Notes: generated by a model not told the origin, from the sequence alone. Counted from the first letter of the stretch, positions 25,165-35,135 are shown. The stretch: DNA of 64,000 nt from JBBIRG01 sp964410965 (GCA_964410965.1 CAYPIY010000009.1:121979-185978); one strand, 5' to 3'. Program-made: numbers and translations.

Positions 25165-26838
25165 ATGAAAAAACCGTTATTTTTCCTATTGCTGTTCTTC
25201 ACATGCGGATGCGGAGTCAGGGAAAACGCGGATCTTATATTATTAAATGGAAATGTAATCACGCTCGATTCTTCGGATTCCCGCGTAGAAGCGCTGGCGA
25301 TCCGGAACGGACGCATCATCGCAACCGGCTCCAACTTGGATATCCGCAGCCGGTATGCATCCATGCGGGCCGAAGACCTGGAGGGGAGCACAGTGCTGCC
25401 TGGATTCACCGACTCTCACATTCATATGCTTTCCCTGGGCCGTTTTCTGGAGCGGCTCAGTTTAAAAGAGACACGGTCGTACACTGATGTTCTGGACAGC
25501 GTCAGGCAGAGGGCCGCCGTCACCCCGAAGAACCGATGGATTCACGGACGCGGATGGGACCAGAATTTGTGGCCGGATAAAAATTTTCCATCGAATGAGA
25601 CATTAAACGCCGTTTCCCGGGATCATTACGTCCTCCTCAAACGCGTGGACGGGCATGCCGTGCTGGTCAATGACAATGTCCTGAATCTGGCTGGAATTTC
25701 ACCGAAAACGCCTGATCCTCCCGGCGGAAAAATTTTAAGGGATGCACACGGTAAGCCAACCGGCGTATTGATCGACAATGCCGCGGATATGATCATCCCT
25801 TTCATACCTACGGCCACAGCGAACGAAAACAGGGAATCCCTCAGGCTGGCTTTCAATCATTGTCTTGAGAACGGAATTACTTCGGTGCATGACGCCGGGA
25901 TCGACAGCGCGAACCTGGCGATCTATCATGATCTCGGCAGAAAAAAACAACTCCCATTGAGAATATACGCGATGCTGGAATACTCGGATCGGGCTCTGGT
26001 CGGGCGTTTTCTGGACGAAGGCCCTGCACTCGGATTATATGACGGGTTTCTGACCGTACGATCCGTCAAGCTGTACGCGGACGGCGCTCTTGGATCACGC
26101 GGAGCCGCACTGCTGGAAGCGTACTCCGACGATACACAAAGCCGCGGCCTGATCGTCACCCCTCATGATGATTTGTCCGGAATCGCAAAACGTTCATTGG
26201 ACCGGGGATTTCAGTTATGCACGCACGCGATCGGCGATTCCGGTAACCGCTTCATCCTTACTGTTTACGAATTTGTCCTTTCCGGCGCGAAACTGGATTT
26301 TGATTCCGTGAGATGGCGTATCGAACACGCTCAGGTCATTCATCCGGATGATTTCAAACGGTTCGGATCAAGCGGGATCATCGCGTCCGTACAGCCGACA
26401 CACTGCACTTCGGACATGGTTTGGGCGGAACAGCGGCTGGGTCCGGAACGAGTCAAAGGAGCGTATGCCTGGCGATCCCTGATTGAAAGCGGGGCGCGTT
26501 TGTGCCTGGGATCGGACGCTCCGGTGGAATCCTGCAGTCCGCTATGGGGAATTTATTCCGCCGTCACGCGACAGGACCATGCAGGAAATCCGGCCAGGGG
26601 ATGGTATGCTGATCAAATAATGTCCATCCATGAAGCGGTCAGAGGATATACGGTTAACTCGGCCTATGCGGCGTTTGAGGATCATATGAAAGGTACGATC
26701 GAAAAGGGCAAATTCGCGGACCTTGTGGTGCTGTCAGACGATATCACGAAGATCAGGCCTTCTGAAATATTGACTGCGAAAATCCGCATGACCCTTGTGA
26801 ACGGAAAGGTGATGTACCGGAAGAAAAGCGGAACGTAA
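25165..26838 (+). CDS. YtcJ-type metal-dependent amidohydrolase, exported
   Basis: The 557-residue protein has an N-terminal lipoprotein-like signal (MKKPLFFLLLFFTCGCG). The YtcJ/amidohydrolase_3 pattern follows: start strand ADLILLNGNVITLDSSD, metal motif GFTDSHIHM, then RGWDQN, LYADGALGSRG, CTHAIGDSGN, HAQVIHPDDF and the late SDAPVES. These enzymes hydrolyse amide or ester bonds with one or two metal ions; substrates are mostly unknown. The exported form is common in FCB bacteria. No useful neighbour context: it lies between an antiporter and tRNA genes. A visible Shine-Dalgarno is lacking. Confidence 0.88.
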   Translation: MKKPLFFLLLFFTCGCGVRENADLILLNGNVITLDSSDSRVEALAIRNGRIIATGSNLDIRSRYASMRAEDLEGSTVLPGFTDSHIHMLSLGRFLERLSLKETRSYTDVLDSVRQRAAVTPKNRWIHGRGWDQNLWPDKNFPSNETLNAVSRDHYVLLKRVDGHAVLVNDNVLNLAGISPKTPDPPGGKILRDAHGKPTGVLIDNAADMIIPFIPTATANENRESLRLAFNHCLENGITSVHDAGIDSANLAIYHDLGRKKQLPLRIYAMLEYSDRALVGRFLDEGPALGLYDGFLTVRSVKLYADGALGSRGAALLEAYSDDTQSRGLIVTPHDDLSGIAKRSLDRGFQLCTHAIGDSGNRFILTVYEFVLSGAKLDFDSVRWRIEHAQVIHPDDFKRFGSSGIIASVQPTHCTSDMVWAEQRLGPERVKGAYAWRSLIESGARLCLGSDAPVESCSPLWGIYSAVTRQDHAGNPARGWYADQIMSIHEAVRGYTVNSAYAAFEDHMKGTIEKGKFADLVVLSDDITKIRPSEILTAKIRMTLVNGKVMYRKKSGT

Positions 26839-26925
26839 CATTTCAGCCGTGCCGTCTTGTACAACCCTTGTGAACAGACGATCCAAACCATTCCGGAAAT
26901 CCAAAACCATAAGAAAATTTTTTTA

Positions 26926-26953
26926 TTGACTTTAAGTAAAAAAAAAATAAATT
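26926..26953 (+). promoter_or_regulatory. Possible promoter of the tRNA-Thr/tRNA-Tyr transcript
   Basis: TTGACT (26926-26931), 16 bases, TAAATT (26948-26953) in an AT-rich run about 75 bases before tRNA-Thr. The best alternative minus-10 (TATAAA at 26953-26958) has too long a spacing. Pattern match only. Confidence 0.4.
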
Positions 26954-27026
26954 ATAAATCTGATTTTATCATGCACTTATCTTTGATGAAGTCATCATAG
27001 GATCAGAAATGGTTTTTGAAAATTTT

Positions 27027-27099
<73 letters not shown>

Positions 27100-27145
27100 C
27101 AGCTTTAAGAATATGCGTTCTTAAAATTTAGATTTTTTTTGCAAC

Positions 27146-27229
27146 GGGCAGTTGGCGGAGTGGTCAATCGCAACAGACTGTAAATCTGTCGGGCTAAGCC
27201 CTACGGAGGTTCAAATCCTTCACTGCCCA
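27146..27229 (+). tRNA. tRNA-Tyr (anticodon GTA)
   Basis: An 84-nt class-II tRNA. The acceptor stem is GGGCAGT/ACTGCCC with discriminator A. The anticodon arm ACAGA-CTGTAAA-TCTGT reads GTA. A long variable arm is present and the T-loop is TTCAAAT. The last 17 bases are repeated 165 bases downstream. Confidence 0.97.
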
Positions 27230-27270
27230 CGAAAAGGTATCGATGTAAATCGGTACCTTTTTTCATTTTA
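27213..27270 (+). repeat. Direct repeat, copy 1 (end of tRNA-Tyr plus terminator)
   Basis: The last 17 bases of tRNA-Tyr, the next base and the whole following terminator hairpin recur at 27378-27434 with three substitutions and one T-run length difference. The repeat spacing is 165 bases. Confidence 0.85.
27232..27263 (+). terminator. Terminator of the tRNA transcript
   Basis: AAAAGGTA pairs with TACCTTTT; an inner CGAT/ATCG helix closes a GTAA loop, and a six-T run follows. It starts three bases after the tRNA-Tyr end. Confidence 0.85.
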
Positions 27271-27377
27271 CGTCAATCGCAATCCTGATGAGTTTGCTAA
27301 TAATGAGGTTAAGCCCGGAGTTTATACCGCCAAAAGCGGGAGAGGTTCTGCACCGAGGCGCATCCGCCTCAGGCGGA

Positions 27378-27434
27378 AAATCCTTCACTGCCCACCAAAA
27401 GGTATCGATGAAAATCGCTACCTTTTTCATTTTT
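27378..27434 (+). repeat. Direct repeat, copy 2 (tRNA-Tyr 3' end remnant plus terminator)
   Basis: Contains the 17-base tRNA-Tyr 3' end without any preceding tRNA body, then a second copy of the terminator hairpin (27397-27427). The hairpin keeps its outer stem; the loop is changed from GTAA to GAAA. Between the copies is a hairpin-rich stretch with GAGGCG/CGCCTC and CCGCCT/AGGCGG that can form alternative stems. Confidence 0.8.
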
Positions 27435-28205
27435 AGTCATTCATTTTTGATTATTGGAGATAATAATCGGACTAAGCTCCCGACTTGTCGGAATAGCATT
27501 CGGACACAGATTCGGAAGTAAATAAGAAGTTTTTATCATGAAATTACCTTTGGAAATTTTTTCGAAATAACCGTTGCGCTACAATTCATGCTGTTGTTCA
27601 GGCAATGAATCTCTTCTTTTGGGTTTTAAAATACTGATTGCGGTTGTGAAGTGTTCAATTCGTTTCACGTATACAAAATACGAAATGCCGATGGATTCTT
27701 TTGCTCAATAATTGCGTAAATTTATTGATTACGGAGGATATTTTCAATTCAAGAGGTTTTGACAGAAGGACCAATCGTATATCGTGTTCATTCGGGTCAA
27801 TTCCGGGTCAGAAAACGATTGGAAATGAATCATTCTGAATGAAAACCTGCAATCATAAAAAAGGGGATTTTATCCGTCCCGAGTATCATGAAGGATCGGA
27901 AATAGAGATTATCATTTATTTTGCAGTATTCGATACGTTCCGATAGCAAAGCAATTGGAACAACTCAGATGGACAATTTTTTGCTTTTTGGCAGACCTTT
28001 TAGATAAAACACGGAATCGTTTTACTTTCATAGAAAAAAATGATATACCCGGACTTTCTACAGACGATATAATCATCATTTTTTTCGTTTTTTTGAACCG
28101 TTTTTATCGTAAAACCTTATTATTTTAATCTTGAAAAACGATTGACCGGCATTGTGAAATTATTTAGATTTTTCATAACTTGTCAGTCTAAATCAGGAGA
28201 AAATC
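27435..28205. other. Gene-free AT-rich region
   Basis: About 770 bases with many stop codons in all frames and no frame that resembles a known protein. No tRNA or recognisable RNA was seen. AAATCAGGAG at its right end is the ribosome-binding site of the AddA-like gene. Placed directly after a duplicated tRNA end, it could be what is left of a decayed insertion. Confidence 0.5.
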
Positions 28206-31200
28206 ATGTCCCAGATCAACACCCGGAAAAAACCGCTGGAAAGAGACGACTCCATTCAGCTTCCGGCCGTGGATATCATTTCCGCTTCGGCGGGATCGGG
28301 CAAGACGCATACCATGGCCATGCGGTTTACGCAGTTCCTGCTTTCTTCAAAGATACCGAACCATGACCTGAAACAGATCCTCGCCATCACGTTCACGAAC
28401 CTGGCGGCCAAGGAACTGAAGGAACGCCTGATCCTCACGCTGAAAAACCTGGCGCTGAAAGACAAGAAAACAACAGATTATTTTACGGATATCATTTCAA
28501 TTCCCAGAGACCAGATTCCCGCAAAAGCTGAACGTGTGCTGGAGACCATGCTGATCCGGTACAGCGACCTGCAGGTGAAAACCATCGACAGCTTTTTCAC
28601 TCAGGTGTTCCGCTCGTCCGCTCATGACTACGGGCTCTACGCCGACTGCGATATCACGTTCCAGCCGCAAAACATTCTCGAACACGCTTTCGAAGAATTG
28701 TCGAAAAACATTTATAAAAAAGATACCCTGCGTCATCATATCGAACAACTGATCGGCATTTTAAAGGAACAACGGACAAGTAATCAAAAATATCCATGGG
28801 ATCCTTTTCAAAATATTCAGGATAAGATAATCAGATTCTATAAATCATTACAGAAACAAAAGGGGCTACTGATACAGGAATCTCAAAATCATCTGTTAAC
28901 TGAAAAGAAAAACCGTTTAACAGAAATTGCGTCCGAATTATTGCAGATTATCAATGACACGGGTCTTGAAGTATATAGTAATGCTGAAAAGCAATTAAAG
29001 AACGCAATGCTGGGTGATTTCGATAAAATTATTAATAACAAACTCTATCCTTCATTATTTAAAGACAAACAGAAAAAGGACAAAAGACCCCTTTTAAAAG
29101 AAGAATACATCGGGCTTCACAGGCAATTCAATGAACATTGCATAAAATATATCTGTCTTTTTTCACAAAATTACTATTATCCATACATCGCCGTTTACAG
29201 CGAACTGACGGAGTATATCAAACGGACACAGCGCAATCTCGACGAAGTCGCGCTCGACGACCTTCACCAGTACATCACCAGTACGTTATCGGGAGTTGTT
29301 CAATCCAAAGCGGACATCATCGCCTCGGTATATGAACGCTTAGGCGAGACGATCTGCCATTACATGATCGACGAATTCCAGGACACGGCGCCGGTGCATT
29401 GGAACAACCTTTTCCCGCTGATCGAAAACACGCTGGCCGGCAAAGGAAGCCTTTTCATCGTAGGCGACACCAAACAGTCCATGTACGCTTTCAACGACGC
29501 GGACTGGCGGATTTTGAAAGGTTTGACGGAAAGTATCGCGTTTCCTTCAGCTCAGGACAATTATTCCGTCAGCCATTTGCAGGACAATTACCGCAGCGGC
29601 GGGGCGATTGTCGAATTCAACCTCCACCTGTTCCAGGAACATATCCCTTCATTGTACGCGAACAGTACCGATAAAAAGAAAATATCCATACACCAAAAAA
29701 ACAAAGAAGCTCTTAAAGCCGGAGGTCTGATTGATTATGTCCAAAATCCGCTGGACGATAAAAAAAACAAGGGATATGTCAGCGTTCAGTTGTTTGAAAC
29801 CATAGAAACGTATAAAACAGAATTAGTCAATACGATCGCAGAATTAAAAAAACGGGGAGCGCCGCTGAAAGAGATAGCTGTCCTGACTCGCCGGAACGAA
29901 GATATCATCGACATCAGCGAAACGCTCAGGATCGCCGGAATCGACTGCGTTTCCTACAGCAGTCTCGACATACGTAAGCAGGCGCTGACCGCCGGCGTCT
30001 TTACGCTGCTCGCCTTCCTCGATTCTCCCGTCGATAACCTCGCGTTCGGCCGGTTCCTTCTGAGCGACCTATTCGTAAAAGCGTCCGGAAAACCCGCCGA
30101 TGCATGGCGCGATTTCATTTTCAGGAACCGCGGTAAAAATCTGTATACGGCTTTCCGGGAAGAACAGGAAATACTTTGGAACTTATTTTTCGGCGAACTG
30201 TACAAAAAGACCGGTTACCTGACGCCGTATGACCTTGTTTGCGAAATTTTCACAACGTTCCGCCTGTATAAAAATTTCTCCGATGAAACCGCCACACTGA
30301 CGAAATTTCTCGAAACCGTGAAAGAATTCGATAAAAACGGACGCGGAACCCTCAAGGAATTCCTCGCGTTTTCGGAGGATGACAAGGACGATTCATGGAA
30401 TATCATCGTTTCGCCCGACTTCGACGCCGTCCGCCTCATGACCATCCATAAAGCCAAGGGACTGAACTTTGGATTTGTTATCGCCGTATTCTTCGATGAA
30501 AATAGAAAAGGCGGAGAAAAAATGTATTTCAATGAGAACGACGATAAAGTTCAAATACTCCGAATGACTTCAAGAATACCGCAACGAATCGATGATTATT
30601 CGAAATTCATTGATTGCGAAGATCATGAATACGCTTTCATAAAAGAGATTTATGACCGGCAGGAGCAAACGGATCTGGTCGAATGGTATAATCTCCGCTA
30701 TGTCGCTCTGACCCGTCCGAAAAATGAATTGTATGTTTATGGGGTTAACAGAAAGGATGAAAATAAAACCGATCCGACGGAACCGGATGAACCTGTAACT
30801 GAAAATGTAATTGAAAAGGCGGATCCCCTGGACTGGCTCGACGTAACTGAAAAAATACTCGGAACAAAAGCTGAAATCAAAAAAGACGACAAACCCGCAC
30901 CCCGCATTCTGCAACCCCTGTTCCCGGAAACGGTCAGCATACAGGAGAATTTCATCTTTCACAAAATCAGGAACAACGAACGGTACCGCGGCGATAATAT
31001 CCATTTCGTGCTGTCGAAAACCGAAACCCTTGCCGCTGACCCGGAAAAACAGCTCCGCGAATTGGCCGGGAAATACGCGCTTCCTCGGGATTGCAGTCTC
31101 AAAGACGCCGATTTTAAAGCCATGTCCGGTTTATTGCTGATGCCGGAAATGCGGACGTATTTCGAGGAACAGCCCGGAAGAGTCATACGCAACGAACTGG

Positions 31201-31421
31201 ATTACATTGACACCGAAGGCACACACCGCATCGACCGCCTCGTTGCTGATCCCGACGAAGTCACTATCATCGACTATAAGACCGGCGAAACCGACGATCC
31301 CGTAAAATATGAAAAGCAGATCCGAAGTTACATGGATTTCGCGCGGGCCTTTTACCCGGGCCGGTCCGTGAAGGGAATTCTCGCTTACATCGACCAGAAA
31401 ACCATCAGGGTGATATCATGA
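28206..31421 (+). CDS. AddA/RecB-like UvrD-family helicase with C-terminal nuclease
   Basis: The 1071-residue protein has the UvrD/RecB helicase motifs: Walker A ASAGSGKTHT (residues 28-36), the DEFQDTAPVHW motif II at about 393, GDTKQSMYAF and MTIHKAKGLNF at about 750. A C-terminal PD-(D/E)XK nuclease has the core IDRLVADPDEVTIIDYKTGE, with K1025. This is an AddA-type subunit of an AddAB/RecBCD-like recombination nuclease, which processes double-strand breaks. The start is supported by AGGAG 7 bases upstream. The stop overlaps the start of the AddB-like gene by 4 bases (ATGA), as expected for a two-subunit enzyme. Confidence 0.9.
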   Translation: MSQINTRKKPLERDDSIQLPAVDIISASAGSGKTHTMAMRFTQFLLSSKIPNHDLKQILAITFTNLAAKELKERLILTLKNLALKDKKTTDYFTDIISIPRDQIPAKAERVLETMLIRYSDLQVKTIDSFFTQVFRSSAHDYGLYADCDITFQPQNILEHAFEELSKNIYKKDTLRHHIEQLIGILKEQRTSNQKYPWDPFQNIQDKIIRFYKSLQKQKGLLIQESQNHLLTEKKNRLTEIASELLQIINDTGLEVYSNAEKQLKNAMLGDFDKIINNKLYPSLFKDKQKKDKRPLLKEEYIGLHRQFNEHCIKYICLFSQNYYYPYIAVYSELTEYIKRTQRNLDEVALDDLHQYITSTLSGVVQSKADIIASVYERLGETICHYMIDEFQDTAPVHWNNLFPLIENTLAGKGSLFIVGDTKQSMYAFNDADWRILKGLTESIAFPSAQDNYSVSHLQDNYRSGGAIVEFNLHLFQEHIPSLYANSTDKKKISIHQKNKEALKAGGLIDYVQNPLDDKKNKGYVSVQLFETIETYKTELVNTIAELKKRGAPLKEIAVLTRRNEDIIDISETLRIAGIDCVSYSSLDIRKQALTAGVFTLLAFLDSPVDNLAFGRFLLSDLFVKASGKPADAWRDFIFRNRGKNLYTAFREEQEILWNLFFGELYKKTGYLTPYDLVCEIFTTFRLYKNFSDETATLTKFLETVKEFDKNGRGTLKEFLAFSEDDKDDSWNIIVSPDFDAVRLMTIHKAKGLNFGFVIAVFFDENRKGGEKMYFNENDDKVQILRMTSRIPQRIDDYSKFIDCEDHEYAFIKEIYDRQEQTDLVEWYNLRYVALTRPKNELYVYGVNRKDENKTDPTEPDEPVTENVIEKADPLDWLDVTEKILGTKAEIKKDDKPAPRILQPLFPETVSIQENFIFHKIRNNERYRGDNIHFVLSKTETLAADPEKQLRELAGKYALPRDCSLKDADFKAMSGLLLMPEMRTYFEEQPGRVIRNELDYIDTEGTHRIDRLVADPDEVTIIDYKTGETDDPVKYEKQIRSYMDFARAFYPGRSVKGILAYIDQKTIRVIS

Positions 31422-34222
31422 AGCAGGTACAATTATTCAAAGGCCGTCACGACCTTATCGAAGAAATACTCGCGACCATCGATCCCGGCGTAAATGATTT
31501 TTCAAACCTGCTGGTGGTATTCCCCGGAAAACGCCCGCCTCATTTCCTGCGGAAAGAACTGGCGCGGAAAGCAGGCAAACCGGTGATTCCACCCGTTACT
31601 TATTCCATGGACACTTTCATTGACGACCTGTATTATAACCGGCTGAACCGGACAAGCAAATTGTTCGGCGGTCTGGACGCCGTATCGTTACTGCACGACC
31701 TGTACATGAGCGATTGCCCAGTGCGCCTGACCAACGACGCGTTCGGGACATTCGACCGTTTCCTGCCGGTGGGTTTCCGGTTGCTCGAAGCGCTGGAGGA
31801 ACTGTACATCGAGAACATTTCGTGGAAAAACGATATCTCAGCCGTTTCGCCAGAACCTATGATCCTGAAGCATTTGTACAAACCATTTTACGATTATCTG
31901 AATGAGAAAATTCTCTGCACACGGGCTGTGCGTTACCGGGAAGCGGCGGAACACATCGCTGAAGCCGGGCTTGAATCGTTCACGAAAATCATATTCGCCG
32001 GTTTTTTCACGATGACGGCATCCGAACGCATGATCGTAAAGCATCTGCTGGAACATCCGGATTTCTTCCTGTTCCTGCAGGATGGCGAAGGCATTGAAGA
32101 ACTGATCAATCAGCTGAAAATCAAACCCGAAGAGAAAACATTCCCCGCCCGCGAACCGGATATTTATATTTACCAGAGCGCCGACGCGCACGATGAAATA
32201 TTCCTGCTAAGCCGCGTCCTCAGCGAAACACCGAAAAGCGAACTCGTTCATGAAAAGAACGTGATTGTGCTTCCCGCGCGGGATCACTTGTTCCCTCTTC
32301 TTCGCAACGGCCTTCCGGGATTCAGCGAGGACGATTACAACGTTTCGCTCGGCTATCCTCTGATCCGTACGCCGGTAGCCGCGTTTCTGAACATCATACT
32401 CGAATCGGTCAGCCGCCGGCAGGAAGAGCGGTTCCGCGCCTCCGATTACCTGTCGCTGCTTCTGCATCCCTACGCGAAGAACACCAAAGCGACGCCCGAA
32501 GGCCGCACCGACATCACGCGCATACTCTGCCATACCGCCGAAGAAGAATTCTTCGATAAAAAGTCGCGCATGTATTTCACGCTTGAAGAAATCGAGAACG
32601 ACGACCCGTTCTTTGAAGCAGCGCTGAAACGGATCCGACGCATCGATACAGAAATAACCAAAGACGTACTGCGGGCGCTGCTGATAAAAATCCATGACCG
32701 CACGCTACGGCCGTTCCTGAATATAAATAATATATCAAGTTTCGCGGACCAATGCCTCGACGTGATTTCGTATCTGAATGACGAAACCACGGCAGGCCGG
32801 CACCCGTTTTTCAGCCAGTTCGTTCCGCACGTGGTGCAGGCGATCGAAACGATGAAAGGCGAATCAGCCGGAACGAAGTCATTCAGTGATGCGGAGGCAT
32901 ACCGGCGTTTGCTGCATTATTTCCTGCGTTCGGGGCAGGCGGCTTTTACCGGCACGCCGGTGAAAGGCCTGCAGGTGCTGGGACTGCTGGAAACGCGGAA
33001 CCTGAGTTTTCAGCGGGCCTATATTCTCGATGTGAACGAGGATGTTCTTCCTCCAGCGCCCGGGACTGACCCGTTCCTTCCGCAGACCGTTCGCCGTTCG
33101 CTGAAACTGCCGGGAACCGACCACGCGCAGAAAGCCGCCTTATATTATTTTTCCGTGCTGAAGCAGAACGCCGGCGAACTGCACCTGTTCCATATCAGCA
33201 ACAACGACGCCATACGGAGCCGGTTCATTGAGGAATACCTGTGGCAGAAGCAGAAAGCCGCAGGCCGGGCGGACGGAGAGGAACAGCTGATTACCTGTTC
33301 ATCGGGCACATTCCGGCTGTCGCGCTCTCGCCCCGAACCCATTCCGAACAGCGCTGCGTATGCGGAAATGCTGAAGACTTTTAATTTCTCCGCTTCCATG
33401 CTTCAAACTTATCTGGCCTGCGGCCTGCAGTTCTTTTACCGGTACATCCTGAATCTCTACGAAAAGGAAACCACCGATGAAAGCGTTGAAGCTTTAGATA
33501 CTGGAAAACTGGTTCATGAAATCCTCCGTAATTTCTTTGGTATCCGAAGGAATATATCCGCGGAAATCCTGCGAAGTGAAGAACTGGATGCGTGCATTGA
33601 CGCTGAATTCGGAAAATATTTTGGCGCGCAGGAATCTGGGCGCATCCTTCTGATCAAAAACCAGGTGCGACGGCGGCTTAGCGAATTCCTCGATCAATAC
33701 CAGACTTCGCGCCCGGCAACGATCACCGGTCTTGAAGATAAGTTATCCGTACAATTCGGTGACTATAAACTGAACGGCCGGTTCGACCGCATCGAAACGC
33801 GCGGTGATAAAATCTGGATACTCGATTACAAGACTTCCTCCGGAAATGACATACGTTCCGCTTTAGAACAATTCGATCTGAACGATCCCGATAAACTGGC
33901 GCAACTGATACAGCTTGCCATTTATTGGGTAATCTATGCGACGCTGAAAGAAAAGTCCCCGGAAACGATTGTTCCCGCCTATCTTTTCTTCGGCGATAAC
34001 ACTTTCGGTGAAAATTCTGAAGTACGGCTGATCCGCAGTCAGCCCACCCCGGCGGAACAGTATGAGGAATACAAAACGAAAATCACAGCGCTGCTCGACC
34101 GCATCACCAATCCCGAAGAAGCGTTCTGCCCGCCGGAAGAAAAAAAACTGAGGGACTGTTGCCCTTACTGCGAATTCAGTACGATCTGCGGCACGCAGTG
34201 GATTAAGAAGGGGTGGGGGTGA
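31418..34222 (+). CDS. AddB-like nuclease subunit with iron-sulfur cysteines
   Basis: The 934-residue protein has an inactivated helicase-like N-terminal part (LVVFPGKRPPHFLRKELA; no good Walker A). The C-terminal PD-(D/E)XK nuclease core is LNGRFDRIETRGDKIWILDYKTSS (K about 805). Cysteines frame the nuclease: C667 in YLACGLQFFYRY and three or four in CCPYCEFSTIC near residues 913-923. That is the iron-staple arrangement of AddB and related nucleases, where a 4Fe-4S cluster holds the domain. Its pairing with the AddA-like gene supports AddB function. No truncation is seen. Confidence 0.88.
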   Translation: MKQVQLFKGRHDLIEEILATIDPGVNDFSNLLVVFPGKRPPHFLRKELARKAGKPVIPPVTYSMDTFIDDLYYNRLNRTSKLFGGLDAVSLLHDLYMSDCPVRLTNDAFGTFDRFLPVGFRLLEALEELYIENISWKNDISAVSPEPMILKHLYKPFYDYLNEKILCTRAVRYREAAEHIAEAGLESFTKIIFAGFFTMTASERMIVKHLLEHPDFFLFLQDGEGIEELINQLKIKPEEKTFPAREPDIYIYQSADAHDEIFLLSRVLSETPKSELVHEKNVIVLPARDHLFPLLRNGLPGFSEDDYNVSLGYPLIRTPVAAFLNIILESVSRRQEERFRASDYLSLLLHPYAKNTKATPEGRTDITRILCHTAEEEFFDKKSRMYFTLEEIENDDPFFEAALKRIRRIDTEITKDVLRALLIKIHDRTLRPFLNINNISSFADQCLDVISYLNDETTAGRHPFFSQFVPHVVQAIETMKGESAGTKSFSDAEAYRRLLHYFLRSGQAAFTGTPVKGLQVLGLLETRNLSFQRAYILDVNEDVLPPAPGTDPFLPQTVRRSLKLPGTDHAQKAALYYFSVLKQNAGELHLFHISNNDAIRSRFIEEYLWQKQKAAGRADGEEQLITCSSGTFRLSRSRPEPIPNSAAYAEMLKTFNFSASMLQTYLACGLQFFYRYILNLYEKETTDESVEALDTGKLVHEILRNFFGIRRNISAEILRSEELDACIDAEFGKYFGAQESGRILLIKNQVRRRLSEFLDQYQTSRPATITGLEDKLSVQFGDYKLNGRFDRIETRGDKIWILDYKTSSGNDIRSALEQFDLNDPDKLAQLIQLAIYWVIYATLKEKSPETIVPAYLFFGDNTFGENSEVRLIRSQPTPAEQYEEYKTKITALLDRITNPEEAFCPPEEKKLRDCCPYCEFSTICGTQWIKKGWG

Positions 34223-34538
34223 GAAGGAAACAATAACTGCTTAATTTTTATTGGCTAAATAATCTCTAAGACAGAAATCGTCACATACTCAGGTTACAAA
34301 AACATGTTAAAAGGAAAAAAGCCCCACTTAGGTATCGTTCCATATGACAACAATTCAGGCCTGCTGCGCCTTCGGAACGCGGGAAAATTTTCAGTAGACT
34401 GCTTTCTGCAAATCCGTAAAAATACACGTTCGGTATTTCTTACAAGAATTTTTATACCGGATGCTTAAAGATAGCATACCATTCCTGCCAAAAGCACTAT
34501 TTTAAGGGTTTTGTGGTTATTTTCATCGCATATAGGTA
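34223..34538. other. Gene-free region after the AddB-like gene
   Basis: About 315 bases with no convincing coding frame or RNA gene. No clear terminator hairpin with T-run was found directly after the AddB-like stop. Confidence 0.5.
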
Positions 34539-34567
34539 TTGACAAACAATTTATATTTTTGTATCTT
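34539..34567 (+). promoter_or_regulatory. Strong sigma70-type promoter
   Basis: TTGACA (34539-34544, perfect minus-35) and TATCTT (34562-34567) are separated by exactly 17 AT-rich bases. It is the best promoter match in the window and points at the long leader of the 71-residue membrane protein. Confidence 0.7.
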
Positions 34568-34919
34568 GGCGGCATTGAGTGACAGAACAATAGAAAAACA
34601 TAAAGCGATTCAGTACAACCGATGTGCGGAATGTTTTATAAACAAGATTTGGCAGCAAGGGTTTTACGGAATGTAGCGGCCTGTTCGATTTTCTCTGAGG
34701 TTGAATCATGTTTTTACGATTATTTTTCAACAACAGGGCCGCAGGTTCGGTCCCCGGGAAAGTGTACAATTGGCTGTAATGCCTTGATTTTAAAAGCGTA
34801 AACGGCATTTTGCGGAACACTCCAGATCCTATGGTCCGGTGTTCAAGTCCCTGAGGGTCCTCAAGTAACAAACTGATTCCAATGGGATCAGCTTCTTTCA
34901 CTGAAAACGGAGAACAGTC
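34568..34919 (+). other. Long untranslated leader or small RNA of unknown type
   Basis: About 350 bases between the promoter and the next start codon. It contains many short self-complementary stretches (for example GGGCCGCAGG, GGTCCCCGGGA, CCCTGAGGGTCC). I do not recognise a known riboswitch, tmRNA, SRP RNA or RNase P RNA in it. The opposite strand has a 116-codon open frame that resembles no family and is probably spurious. Confidence 0.4.
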
Positions 34920-35135
34920 ATGATGGATAAAATTTTACGCAGACTTCTGCCTCAAGGTATCGGTTTAGCTCTGATGATTCTTGGCTGGTATATCAGCATT
35001 GTTAATGTAGGCTTGGATAAATTTTCATCACCGACCATCTTTACTAAAGCTTCCGGATTTGGATTACTGCTGATCCTTCTCGGCGCTTATATACCGCAGA
35101 TCTGGATACTGATCCTGAACCGATTACAAAAATAG
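34920..35135 (+). CDS. Small two-helix membrane protein
   Basis: The 71-residue protein has two hydrophobic segments (IGLALMILGWYISIVNV, about 13-29, and FGLLLILLGAYIPQIWILIL, about 47-66) with a short connecting loop (GLDKFSSPTIFTKAS) and a basic tail. A Shine-Dalgarno GGAG lies 7 bases before the first ATG; a second ATG follows directly. The family is not recognised. A strong promoter and long leader upstream suggest regulated expression. Confidence 0.65.
   Translation: MMDKILRRLLPQGIGLALMILGWYISIVNVGLDKFSSPTIFTKASGFGLLLILLGAYIPQIWILILNRLQK

Noticed and set aside
27213..27434. CRISPR-like repeats
   Set aside because: There are only two copies, they contain a tRNA end and a terminator, and there is no cas gene or spacer series. 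No CRISPR array was seen anywhere in the window.
28206..34222. A phage or plasmid defence cassette made of the helicase and nuclease genes
   Set aside because: The motifs, lengths, 4-base overlap and iron-staple cysteines all match the AddA/AddB pair of ordinary double-strand-break repair.
34840..34870. A tRNA-like T-arm (GTTCAAGTCCC) in the leader
   Set aside because: The bases flanking the loop do not form a 5-bp T-stem and no acceptor, D or anticodon arms can be drawn.
34551..34901. A 116-codon frame on the minus strand across the long leader
   Set aside because: It runs against a strong promoter, has no clear ribosome-binding site and no family resemblance; parts look like translation of structured RNA.
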